Assembly (NCBI GenBank): GCA_903828645.1
Contig: CAIKNA010000171.1
Span: forward strand, 1 to 34,351
DNA: 34,351 nt
Source of the DNA: an uncultured Bacteroidales bacterium
GTDB lineage: Bacteria; Bacteroidota; Bacteroidia; Bacteroidales; FEN-979
Direction of reading: 5' to 3'
The translations under genes were made by a program, and so were the position numbers. The number at the start of each line of letters is the position of its first letter. Within the stretch, counting starts at the first letter, position 1. Shown here in pieces: positions 16,504 to 24,451 of this stretch. The notes under the pieces are model-generated. The model was given only the letters and a program-made list of their open reading frames with translations, did not search any database and was not told the origin of the DNA.

Positions 16504-16549
16504 ATTTACGATTTACGATTTACGATTTACGATTTACGATTTACGATTT
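16504..16549 (+). repeat. Heptamer tandem repeat (ATTTACG)x6 plus ATTT
   Basis: Six perfect 7-bp units plus four bases. It is the exact inverted counterpart of 12461-12506 with the same unit number. It lies just after the htpG stop. Confidence 0.95.
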
Positions 16550-16680
16550 CGTAACCAAATCAGGAGAATGCGTCTAATATATTTCGCAAACTTTTCACTT
16601 ATTTGAATTTTGCTGTGACAACCTTGGTCTTTTAGTTTGAATTAAGTATTTTACAAAAATTAACCTTAAATCCATTAGAT

Positions 16681-17277
16681 ATGAAATTAAGTAAGGGTTG
16701 GATTATTTTAATAGTCATCGTAGGTGTAATTCTTCTGTTGATTTCCTGGGCTACGGGCATCAATAATAACCTGGTCACGAAAGAAGAGGGAGTTAACCAG
16801 GCATGGGCAAATGTTGAAAATGTTTATCAACGCAGGCTTGATCTGATTCCGAACCTGGTCAATACTGTCAAGGGAGTCGCCAAATTCGAACAGCAAACGC
16901 TTACCGCTGTCATTGAAGCACGGGCCAAGGCAACCAGTGTTCAGATAAGTCCTAAAAATCTGGATGAAGGATCATTACAGAAATTTCAGGAAGCTCAGAA
17001 TGGAGTCAGCTCCGCACTCGGAAGGTTGATGGTCGTCGTTGAAAAATATCCCGAGCTCAAAGCGACGCAGAACTTTTCGGAGTTGCAGGCACAACTGGAA
17101 GGAACGGAAAACCGCATCACGGTTGAACGCATGAAATTCAATGAGTCTGCTCAAAGCTACAACACCTATTTAAGGCGATTTCCAAACAGCATGTTTGCCG
17201 GCATGCTAGGATTCCAGAAGAAAGCCTATTTCCAGTCCCAGGCAGGAGCTGATAAAGCCCCTCAGGTTCAATTTTAA
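16681..17277 (+). CDS. LemA family protein
   Basis: Small membrane-anchored helical protein of 198 aa. Seen: one N-terminal membrane helix (about 6-25) followed by the LemA signature (VNQAWANVENVYQRRLDLIPNLV), then a long alpha-helical region with coiled-coil character and a short tail. The family has no settled biochemical function. LemA genes are often found next to TPM-domain genes, and here two TPM genes follow, the first 18 bases downstream, so the three form a likely operon. The preceding 130 bases hold no clean TAnnTTTG box, although TATATTTC near 16577 is one base off. Confidence 0.93.
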   Translation: MKLSKGWIILIVIVGVILLLISWATGINNNLVTKEEGVNQAWANVENVYQRRLDLIPNLVNTVKGVAKFEQQTLTAVIEARAKATSVQISPKNLDEGSLQKFQEAQNGVSSALGRLMVVVEKYPELKATQNFSELQAQLEGTENRITVERMKFNESAQSYNTYLRRFPNSMFAGMLGFQKKAYFQSQAGADKAPQVQF

Positions 17278-17295
17278 CAACCTATATCAAAGACA

Positions 17296-17742
17296 ATGGG
17301 CACGGCAGCAACAGACTTTTTTTCCAGACTGGAGAAAGAGGACATAAAACAGGCAATCATGAATGCTGAACTGGATACTTCCGGGGAGATTCGTGTTCAC
17401 ATTGAGAATACCTTCTCCGGGGAGGTAATGGACCGGGCAGCGTTTGTCTTCAGGCAACTTGGCATGAACAATACCAAACTTCGCAACGGCGTGCTGATAT
17501 ACCTGGCGGTGAAAAACCGGCGCTTTGCAATCATCGGCGACAGTGGAATTAACAAAGTGGTCCCCGAGAATTACTGGAACGATATCAAATCAAACATGTT
17601 GAACCAGTTCAGGGAAAACCGGTTTACGGAAGGCCTAATTGAAGCCATCACAGCGACAGGGCTTCATCTGAAAAAACATTTTCCTCATCAGAGGGATGAT
17701 GTGAATGAATTGCCGGATGAGATATCTTTTGGGAAAGATTAA
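17296..17742 (+). CDS. TPM domain protein, soluble
   Basis: Short 148-aa protein made almost wholly of a TPM (TLP18.3/Psb32/MOLO-1) domain. Seen: SGEIRVHIENTF, the central LRNGVLIYLAVKNRRFAIIGD core, and the helix ending in the HLKKHFP segment. No signal peptide or membrane helix is visible, so it should be cytoplasmic, unlike the next gene. Some TPM domains have phosphatase activity and others act in membrane-protein quality control; the role here is unknown. It lies between LemA (18-base gap) and a second TPM gene (86-base gap containing a short heptamer repeat). Confidence 0.9.
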   Translation: MGTAATDFFSRLEKEDIKQAIMNAELDTSGEIRVHIENTFSGEVMDRAAFVFRQLGMNNTKLRNGVLIYLAVKNRRFAIIGDSGINKVVPENYWNDIKSNMLNQFRENRFTEGLIEAITATGLHLKKHFPHQRDDVNELPDEISFGKD

Positions 17743-17750
17743 GTCAGTTT

Positions 17751-17771
17751 TAAGTGTTAAGTGTTAAGTAA
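17751..17771 (+). repeat. Short heptamer repeat (TAAGTGT)x2 plus TAAGTAA
   Basis: Two perfect 7-bp units and a third diverged one, beginning 8 bases after the stop of the first TPM gene. It has the same period as the other arrays but a different unit. Confidence 0.65.
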
Positions 17772-17828
17772 TTAAGCCGGTTTTGGAAAGAATTGGGAAG
17801 TGGAAATTCAATTTTAAGTTTTTTTTCG

Positions 17829-18641
17829 ATGAATTATTATAGAAATATTTTAGTTTTTCTGACTTTGATGTTCGCATTTTCTGGGACTTCCATGAGCCAG
17901 GAAATTCCTGCCAGACCAGATCCGCCAAGGCTGGTGAATGATTTTGCAGGGGTGCTGAAAGGAGATGAACTTCAAAACCTGGAACATAAACTTGTCCTGT
18001 TCAATGACTCCACCTCCACTCAAATTGTCGTTGTTCTTGTAAAATCACTGAATGGTTACGATAAAAATGAATTTGCCCGGTTGATCGGGGAAAAATGGGG
18101 CGTCGGGCAAAAAGGAAAGAACAACGGTGCGGTGGTCCTTGTGAAACCAAAGTATCCAAACGAGAAAGGTGAGGCCTGCATCCAGACAGGATACGGACTT
18201 GAGGGTGCCATCCCGGATGCCCTGGCCAAACGGATAGTTGAAAATGAGATGATCCCTGCTTTCCAGCAGGGAAATTACTATGCGGGCATTGAATCGGCTA
18301 CATCCACCATGATTTCGTTGGCCAAAGGAGAGTATACTGCAGAACAATACACTAAAAGGACGAAACAAAAATCCAGTCCTTACGGACTCCTGGTTCCTCT
18401 GATCATCATAATAGTTGTTTTTACCATGATACGTGGCAGCCGTGCACGTGGCATGTCAGTTGGCAAGAGTCTCCCGTTTTGGACTGCATTCTGGTTGCTG
18501 GGATCGATGGGTCGCGGCCACAGCGGCTCGTGGAATGATTTCAGTTCCGGTGGCGGTGGATTTGGCAGCGGCGGCGGAGGAGGTTTTGGCGGTTTTGGCG
18601 GGGGAAGCTTCGGAGGCGGTGGTGCCGGAGGAAGCTGGTGA
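17829..18641 (+). CDS. TPM domain membrane protein with Gly-rich tail (YgcG-like)
   Basis: Exported protein of 270 aa. Seen: an N-terminal signal peptide (MNYYRNILVFLTLMFAF, cleavage near SMSQ), a TPM domain (about 35-170) starting LVNDFAGVLKGDE and with the NGAVVLVKPK and GYGLEGAIPDALA core segments, a membrane helix (about 184-200, LLVPLIIIIVVFTMI), and a tail that is mostly Gly, Ser and Phe. This is the usual architecture of the YgcG/TPM group linked to LemA. I chose ATG 17829 because the longer frame would need a TTG start and spoils the signal peptide. A strong terminator follows. Confidence 0.92.
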   Translation: MNYYRNILVFLTLMFAFSGTSMSQEIPARPDPPRLVNDFAGVLKGDELQNLEHKLVLFNDSTSTQIVVVLVKSLNGYDKNEFARLIGEKWGVGQKGKNNGAVVLVKPKYPNEKGEACIQTGYGLEGAIPDALAKRIVENEMIPAFQQGNYYAGIESATSTMISLAKGEYTAEQYTKRTKQKSSPYGLLVPLIIIIVVFTMIRGSRARGMSVGKSLPFWTAFWLLGSMGRGHSGSWNDFSSGGGGFGSGGGGGFGGFGGGSFGGGGAGGSW

Positions 18642-18690
18642 GATCAGTGAAATTGACCAGGTCTGCCTCTTACTTATCAAACTGAAACAA

Positions 18691-18740
18691 TAAAAAAGCC
18701 GGTATTTCTTTGATAGAATACCGGCTTCTCTATTTATTTT
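18691..18740. terminator. Terminator between convergent TPM and OmpH genes
   Basis: AAGCCGGTATT (18696-18706) pairs perfectly with AATACCGGCTT (18717-18727) across a 10-base loop. An A-run precedes it and a T-rich stretch follows, so it can serve both strands. Confidence 0.88.
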
Positions 18741-18747
18741 ACAACCA

Positions 18748-19272
18748 CTACTGGATGTTTAGCTTTTTCTTTACAAGGGCCATTACGTCATTCGTGTCAT
18801 CCTTATAAATAACGACATCTTCAATTGAATTGATAACATAGGTGAATTTGTTTTCCTTCGCAACCTCTTTAATAGCCGTCTTGGCTTTCTCTATAAAAGG
18901 GGCGACTAATTCCTGCTGTTTGGCCTGAAGATCCTGGCTGGCTTTCTGCTGAAATGCATCAATACGTCCCTGGAGATCGGATAACTCCTTCTCTTTGGTC
19001 TGTTTTATCAGATCAGACATGCTTGCTGCCTGCGATTGATAATCAGAATACTTGCTTTCAAATTCGGCTTTCATGGCATCCATTTGATCGGTGAGTGTTT
19101 TCTGATAGGTCTGAAGTTTGATCTTAACCGAATCAATTCCTGGCATCGCGGCCAAAAGGGTGTTGAAATCGATATATCCAATTTTGACAGGATTTTGTGC
19201 TTGGGATGCGAAAGAACAACCAATGATGAAAGCAACGGCAACAAAGAATTTAGCTAATTTTTTCATTTTCAA
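18748..19272 (-). CDS. OmpH/Skp family periplasmic chaperone (second copy)
   Basis: Trimeric periplasmic holdase for unfolded outer-membrane proteins. Seen: signal peptide (MKMKKLAKFFVAVAF, cleavage after SQAQ), the IGYIDFNTLLAAMPG start of the mature domain, the long coiled-coil arms (about 55-130) rich in K, Q and E, and the returning strand YVINSIEDVVIYKDD. The length of 174 aa is standard. It is the last gene of the envelope cluster and lies 51 bases after its larger paralogue. The pair presumably arose by duplication, as often seen behind bamA in Bacteroidetes. Confidence 0.93.
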   Translation of the reverse strand: MKMKKLAKFFVAVAFIIGCSFASQAQNPVKIGYIDFNTLLAAMPGIDSVKIKLQTYQKTLTDQMDAMKAEFESKYSDYQSQAASMSDLIKQTKEKELSDLQGRIDAFQQKASQDLQAKQQELVAPFIEKAKTAIKEVAKENKFTYVINSIEDVVIYKDDTNDVMALVKKKLNIQ

Positions 19273-19323
19273 TAATTAAATGGTTTATACTACGATTTGG
19301 TGATGCAAAAGTAAACATTTTTT

Positions 19324-20019
19324 TTATTTTTTTGGAGCGGGGGTGTCGGTACCACCTGCAGGAGGATTATTTGTACCGCCCGAAGGAGGATTATTTGTAC
19401 CGCCTGCAGGAGGATTGTTTGAACCGCCCGAAGCAGGATTGTTTGAACTTCCGGGTTTTGTTCCCGAAGGAGTCGTTCCCGATTTACCCTTCCCTTTCCT
19501 GTTATTAAGATTCGCACCCAGATTATCCAGCACTTCATCGCTGATATCATATTTGGGATTGGCGTACATCATGGTCAGGCTGCCTCCCTTGTCGAACACA
19601 ACAGCGTAGTTGTTGCTGTTCGCCAATTCCTGGATCGCGTTATAAATTTTCTCCTGGATCGGCTTTACCAGTTCCTGGCGCTTTTTAAACAAATCGCCAT
19701 CTTTGCCAAAACGGTTTCGCTGCAGGTTTTTCACCTCTTTTTCCTTATCTACAATTTCCTGTTCCTTTTTCTTCTTCATGTCATCAGGAAGCAGGACTGC
19801 CTGGGTCTGATAGTCTTTATACATTTTGTCCACCTCGGCAAATTTTGCTTCAATGTCCTTTTGCCATTGAACTGAAATTTCATCAAGCTGCGATTGTGCT
19901 TCTGCAAATTCAGGAATATTGTCCAGAATATATTGTGTATCAACATAGGCAAATTTCTGAGCCTGGACCATCATTACGGTAAAAATGATAACCGTAAATG
20001 TTAACATTATCTTTTTCAT
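19324..20019 (-). CDS. OmpH/Skp family periplasmic chaperone with repetitive Pro/Gly/Asn tail
   Basis: Skp-type chaperone of 231 aa. Seen: signal peptide (MKKIMLTFTVIIFTVMMVQAQ), the FAYVDTQYILDNIPE opening, a coiled-coil arm region (about 40-125), YAVVFDKGGSLTMMYANPKYDISDEVL closing the body, and then an extra tail from about 185 to the end. The tail consists of 8-residue units of the form NNPPxGGT, coded by 24-bp near-repeats at about 19345-19440, and is probably disordered. The function of such tails is unknown. It sits between bamA and the shorter paralogue. Confidence 0.92.
   Translation of the reverse strand: MKKIMLTFTVIIFTVMMVQAQKFAYVDTQYILDNIPEFAEAQSQLDEISVQWQKDIEAKFAEVDKMYKDYQTQAVLLPDDMKKKKEQEIVDKEKEVKNLQRNRFGKDGDLFKKRQELVKPIQEKIYNAIQELANSNNYAVVFDKGGSLTMMYANPKYDISDEVLDNLGANLNNRKGKGKSGTTPSGTKPGSSNNPASGGSNNPPAGGTNNPPSGGTNNPPAGGTDTPAPKK
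19345..19445 (-). repeat. 24-bp coding repeats in the Skp-like tail
   Basis: Four to five near-identical 24-bp units encode NNPPAGGT, NNPPSGGT and variants. The unit number may vary between strains. Confidence 0.8.
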
Positions 20020-20072
20020 AGGTTTTGATTTAAACTTGCTATAATTAAAAAAATTGCAGCCTCACAGGACTA

Positions 20073-20080
20073 CAAAATTA
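20073..20080 (-). promoter_or_regulatory. Candidate internal -7 box before the ompH pair
   Basis: The minus strand reads TAATTTTG, matching TAnnTTTG, in the 110-base gap after bamA. No TTG is seen at the -33 distance, so this is tentative. Confidence 0.35.
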
Positions 20081-20129
20081 ATCATTTCACCTGTTACTTG
20101 TCTGCCTGTTTGCCCGGTAACCATTTTCC

Positions 20130-22751
20130 CTAATCAATGGAAGAGTTAATCGAGAAATGGAACTGGCCACCATTGGCTCCCGGAACCCCCGGAACCGCAT
20201 CAAGACCATACCCCCAGTCAAGACCTAAAAGACCGAACATGGGCAAAAAGACCCTCACACCAAATCCCGCCGAACGATAAACGTTGAATGGATTGAAACT
20301 GCTCCATTGCAACCAGTCATTTCCAGCTTCCACAAATCCAAGTCCGTAAATGGTGGCACTCGGATTAAGTGAAATCGGGTAGCGCAATTCAAGGGTATAA
20401 CGGGTATAAACCGTGCCACCGATGGTGGTGGGATATCCGGGAGTAAGTGAGTTGTTTGCATAACCGCGCATCCCTATAAGTTCCCGGCCGTCCATGTTAT
20501 TGGTTCCCGATAATCCATCTCCGCCCAGGTAGAACCGTTCAAAGGGTGTCACCCCGAGGTCCTGGTTATATGCTCCAAGGAAGCCAAACCTCACGCGCGG
20601 CGTCATCACAAGTTTTTCAATCATGTTGATGTACCAGGCTGCCTTGAATTTGATTTTGTAGTACTCGACCCACTTGTATCGTTCGGCCGGAGTCATTGTT
20701 TTGTAGTCAACATTGCCACGGAAAAAAGAGTAAGGCGGTGTCACATCGAGTCCGATGGTAATTTCCGATCCATTCTTTGGAAAAATCGGAGCATCAACCG
20801 AATTGCGTGACAGGGCGATGCCGTAACTCAATGCATTGTAAACACCGTTGCCTCCGCCAAATGTAAAAATCGACGCGTAGTTATAGGTGTTATACCGGTT
20901 GTAGTTTAAACTTTGATACAGTGAAAAATAATCATCCGGCCAACGCAACTGTGTTCCCAGCCCGACTGAAATTCCATCGATTTTAAAGGATGCATAAGCA
21001 GCATTATTGGCTGCCAGTCCATTGGTGTATTTGGAATGATAATAGGAAAGGCTGAGTGCCAAAGGCTTGCGGCCTCCCAGCCAGGGTTCGGTGAAGGAAA
21101 AGCTGTAACTGTAATAACCTACCCCGTAGGTTTGAAATCTCAAACTAAGTTTTTGACCGTCCCCTGCGGGGATCGGTCTCCAGGATTTCAGGTTTGTGAC
21201 ATTTTTCAGCGAAAAGTTGTTGAAGGATAGCCCCAGCGTTCCCACGATGCGCCCGTATCCCCAGCCACCCGAAAGTTCGATCTGGTCGGCCGACGTCTCA
21301 GTAACATCATATCCGATATCAACAGTACCGTCTTCAGGATTTGGGTTGACACTGGGTGTGAGTTTCTCAGCATCGAAATATTTCAGCTGGGCCAGTTGGC
21401 GCTGAGACCGGATGAGCCTGTCGCGGCTGAATAGCTGACCCGGACGGGTCTGCACTTCCCTCAAGGCCACGTGATCATTCGTTTTGGTATTTCCCTTGAT
21501 CGTGACTTTGTTTACGGTTGCCTGTTTCCCTTCTCTCATGCGGATTTCAATATCAACCGAATCGTTCTGCACTTTTGTTTCAACGGGGGTCACATCAAAG
21601 AAAAGATATCCATCGTCCATGTAAAGAGACCTGACATCAGTACTATTCGGATTGTATGTAAGCGCTTCTTCCAGAGCAGTCTGGTCATAAACATCCCCGG
21701 GGCCGATTTTCAATATCCGGTCGAGAACTCTCGATGGATATTTTGTATTTCCAATCCAGGTAATCGACCGGATATAATATTTTGCCCCTTCTTCCACCCA
21801 AATATCAATGTTAATTGTGTTGTCCTCATTTTTTGAAATGGAATCCCTTAGAATGCGGGCATCGCGATAACCAAGTGAATTATATTTACTTATGAGCAAC
21901 AATTTATCAGACTGGTAATCTTCTTCGATGAATTTCGAGGATTTAAAAATCCTTAACCGGATATTGCTGGATGCCTGGTTCCCCAATTCGTTGCCAATTT
22001 CAACAAAATCGAGGTTTGCAACATCCTTTGCAGAATTATAAACAACCTTATCCATGTCGTTCATGGGGTTGAAAACGCTTTTCTCTTTCGTTTTTTTAAA
22101 GGATGCCTTGATCAAATCCGCACCGATGCTCTGGTTTCCATGGATAACAATGGAAAAAACTTTCACCTTCGCATTCTTGTCGATGTTGAGGTACATTGTT
22201 ACCTCATTGGCTGTGGCACTGTCTTTTTTAATGACTATGTCGACATCCGCATTTAAAAAGCCCTTGTCGTGGTAAAATTTACGGATGATGTTTTTTGTTT
22301 TGATGATAAGATTATCGGTCACATAATCGCCTTTTACCAGGCGAATCTTCTGCCTTATGTCGTCAGCATCAGACTTTTTTATTCCATTGAACTGAAATTT
22401 GGAAAGCCGTGGCCGCTCTTTGAGGTAAAAGTTGAGAAATATCTGGTTATCCACAACTTTTGAAACAGAAATCTTCACATCCTCAAAAAGGCCCTGTTCC
22501 CATAGTTTCCTGACCGACTGTGAAATTTTATCCCCGGGAACCTTAACCTTATCCCCGACTGTCAAACCCGAAAGCATGATCAATACATTTCCGTCGAGGT
22601 ATTTCACGCCGCTTACAGTGATGCCTCCGATAAAATAATCTTTCGGACTGCTGTAATCTGTAACCTGACCTTCACCGAGACTGATCTGGGCGGCAAGGGG
22701 TAGTGTGACAAGCAGTAAAAACAATAATATCAACAGGTTACGAAGTCTCAT
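20130..22751 (-). CDS. bamA: Outer membrane protein assembly factor BamA
   Basis: Central component of the beta-barrel assembly machine in the outer membrane; 873 aa. Seen: signal peptide (MRLRNLLILLFLLLVTLPLAAQ), about five POTRA domains (about 40-475, beginning GGITVSGVKYLDGNVLI), and the 16-strand barrel region (about 490-873). The lid-loop motif MRGY (in ELIGMRGYANNS) matches the conserved (V/I/M)RG(F/Y) of Omp85 proteins. The protein ends FHFSINSSID, without the usual final aromatic residue. It follows uppS by six bases and precedes two Skp-type chaperone genes, placing folding factors and machine in one cluster. Confidence 0.96.
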   Translation of the reverse strand: MRLRNLLILLFLLLVTLPLAAQISLGEGQVTDYSSPKDYFIGGITVSGVKYLDGNVLIMLSGLTVGDKVKVPGDKISQSVRKLWEQGLFEDVKISVSKVVDNQIFLNFYLKERPRLSKFQFNGIKKSDADDIRQKIRLVKGDYVTDNLIIKTKNIIRKFYHDKGFLNADVDIVIKKDSATANEVTMYLNIDKNAKVKVFSIVIHGNQSIGADLIKASFKKTKEKSVFNPMNDMDKVVYNSAKDVANLDFVEIGNELGNQASSNIRLRIFKSSKFIEEDYQSDKLLLISKYNSLGYRDARILRDSISKNEDNTINIDIWVEEGAKYYIRSITWIGNTKYPSRVLDRILKIGPGDVYDQTALEEALTYNPNSTDVRSLYMDDGYLFFDVTPVETKVQNDSVDIEIRMREGKQATVNKVTIKGNTKTNDHVALREVQTRPGQLFSRDRLIRSQRQLAQLKYFDAEKLTPSVNPNPEDGTVDIGYDVTETSADQIELSGGWGYGRIVGTLGLSFNNFSLKNVTNLKSWRPIPAGDGQKLSLRFQTYGVGYYSYSFSFTEPWLGGRKPLALSLSYYHSKYTNGLAANNAAYASFKIDGISVGLGTQLRWPDDYFSLYQSLNYNRYNTYNYASIFTFGGGNGVYNALSYGIALSRNSVDAPIFPKNGSEITIGLDVTPPYSFFRGNVDYKTMTPAERYKWVEYYKIKFKAAWYINMIEKLVMTPRVRFGFLGAYNQDLGVTPFERFYLGGDGLSGTNNMDGRELIGMRGYANNSLTPGYPTTIGGTVYTRYTLELRYPISLNPSATIYGLGFVEAGNDWLQWSSFNPFNVYRSAGFGVRVFLPMFGLLGLDWGYGLDAVPGVPGANGGQFHFSINSSID

Positions 22752-22757
22752 TCAGGT

Positions 22758-23525
22758 TTATTTACGTAGTTTTCCTTCAAATTCATTGATCTGTTCACTC
22801 GTAAGCCCAAATCTTCGCTCCCTTCCCTGAAAATCAAGAATGGCGGTGTAAAAATCGTCTTTACCAAAATCTGGCCATAGTGTATTGGTGAAATAAAATT
22901 CGGCATATGCCACCTGCCAAAGCAGGAAATTGCTGATGCGATACTCACCGCTGGTCCGGATCAGCAGTTCAGGATCAGGAATGGTTGCCGTAGCAAGAAA
23001 TGAAGTAAATGTCGACAGGGTAATCTGATCAGGCGACAATTCTTTTGCTTCCACTTTCCTGGCAATCGACCTGGCTGCTTCTACAATTTCCCAACGGGCG
23101 CTGTAACTCAGGGCAAGAATTAAGGTCAACCCTGTATTTTTTTCAGTTTCACCAATTGATTTCATCAATTCCCGGTAGCTTTTGGAAGGCAGACTTTTCA
23201 AATCGCCGATAGCCTGAAGCTTAACGTTGTTGTTCATCAGCGTTTTCATCTCCTTATGCAGGGAGTTGACCAGGATACGCATCAGCGCATCAATCTCGTA
23301 TTTGGGCCGGTTCCAGTTTTCTGTGGAAAAGGCATACATCGTCATGTACCGAATTCCCAGTTCGGCTGCAGCTTCCACCGTGTTGCGAACCGCATCAACG
23401 CCTTTTTCATGTCCAAGCGTCCGGATGAAACCTCGTTGCTTGGCCCAACGGCCATTCCCGTCCATGATCACAGCCACGTGAACTGGCAACTTATTCCTGT
23501 CAATTTGATTTTTGATTTCTATCAT
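22758..23525 (-). CDS. uppS: Isoprenyl transferase / undecaprenyl diphosphate synthase
   Basis: Cis-prenyltransferase that makes the C55 carrier lipid for peptidoglycan and surface glycans. Seen: VIMDGNGRWA (catalytic Asp22), the LSYSARWEIVEA segment, and PDPELLIRTSGEYRISNFLLWQ followed by YAEFYFT, which hold the diphosphate-binding Arg residues. The length of 255 aa is normal. It starts 16 bases after the DUF6089 gene and ends six bases before bamA, so it is certainly in the same transcript. Confidence 0.96.
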   Translation of the reverse strand: MIEIKNQIDRNKLPVHVAVIMDGNGRWAKQRGFIRTLGHEKGVDAVRNTVEAAAELGIRYMTMYAFSTENWNRPKYEIDALMRILVNSLHKEMKTLMNNNVKLQAIGDLKSLPSKSYRELMKSIGETEKNTGLTLILALSYSARWEIVEAARSIARKVEAKELSPDQITLSTFTSFLATATIPDPELLIRTSGEYRISNFLLWQVAYAEFYFTNTLWPDFGKDDFYTAILDFQGRERRFGLTSEQINEFEGKLRK

Positions 23526-23541
23526 AACGAAAATCGGAAAA

Positions 23542-24348
23542 TCAATGGTTCAAATCCCGGCATTTTTTTGATGATAACAGATTAAATTTATATGTGACTG
23601 AGACACCAAAAAAAGCAAACCAGTCTTTGTTTGAAGCATTTCCACGTTGCATCCCGGGTTCATGACTGAGTGTTGGATCAGAGGCGACACCAGCCTGATC
23701 GTCCTTCGCAATGGAACGACCAACCAGATAATATGTCGTACTCACATCATCCAGGTAGTCATTAAACGTCTTATGCATTTCCCAATATACCTGCAAACCT
23801 ACGCGTTTTGCCAAGCTCAACTTGACACCCAGACCAAAAGGAATTGACACACTTGCAGAACCATAAGGTTTACGCCCCAGGTATCCGAGATTCTGTCCTT
23901 CTGTGCCCAGTGATCGCAACGAAACACCATTGCTTACAGGGTCAAAAAAGAACACGGAAATGCCGCCGTAAATATACGGCGATATAACGTTCATCCGGCT
24001 GCCGGTAAAATATGGCAGGAAATTAAATTCCATGACACCTGAAATATCCGTCAAATTACTGGTGAAAGACAATCCGCGGTCGGGCAGAAAAGTGGAGGCT
24101 GAAGCGTCACCCTTTATTTTCCCCCGCAAAATACTGATTTTTGCCGCCCAGCGAGTGTCAAGGTTGCAGCGGGCCAATACTCCATACGAGAGTTGTGTAT
24201 TTAAAAAATGCTTTCCTGGGTTAAGATCGCCCAGGTAATAACTTCCGCCAGCTGCAATCCCGACCTCCAGATCCTGCGATTGAGCCAAATAACCTTGCAA
24301 AAGAAAAAGGACTACCAGTAAAACCGATGTCCTGCCTCTCTTATACAT
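23542..24348 (-). CDS. DUF6089 family outer-membrane beta-barrel protein
   Basis: Predicted small outer-membrane barrel of unknown function, typical of Bacteroidetes bamA clusters. Seen: signal peptide (MYKRGRTSVLLVVLFLLQGYLAQS), the DLEVGIAAGGSYYLGDLNP opening of the mature part, alternating hydrophobic and polar strands throughout, and an aromatic strand (FFGVSVTYKFN) near the end. I chose ATG 24348, since the in-frame ATG at 24387 adds 13 residues that weaken the signal peptide; that start remains possible. It lies between nadK and uppS. Location in the outer membrane is inferred from the signal peptide and strand pattern only. Confidence 0.8.
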   Translation of the reverse strand: MYKRGRTSVLLVVLFLLQGYLAQSQDLEVGIAAGGSYYLGDLNPGKHFLNTQLSYGVLARCNLDTRWAAKISILRGKIKGDASASTFLPDRGLSFTSNLTDISGVMEFNFLPYFTGSRMNVISPYIYGGISVFFFDPVSNGVSLRSLGTEGQNLGYLGRKPYGSASVSIPFGLGVKLSLAKRVGLQVYWEMHKTFNDYLDDVSTTYYLVGRSIAKDDQAGVASDPTLSHEPGMQRGNASNKDWFAFFGVSVTYKFNLLSSKKCRDLNH

Positions 24349-24451
24349 GCAGTTTGAAAATGCTATTTTGATCGTTTCTTTCAACAATTTAAACTAACGT
24401 TCTGATCACAATAATATTTGATGAATTGGCTGAATGGATGTTAATATTTTG

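Noticed and set aside
17793-17828. TTG start for the second TPM protein
   Set aside because: It would place polar residues before the signal peptide; the ATG at 17829 gives a standard signal peptide.
18433-18693. Ala/Val-rich ORF overlapping the TPM gene 3' end
   Set aside because: It is a frame shadow of the Gly-rich tail of the TPM protein.
20130-20160. Truncated or frameshifted bamA because of the missing C-terminal aromatic residue
   Set aside because: Length, POTRA count and barrel are complete and the last strand is present; an altered final residue alone does not show damage.
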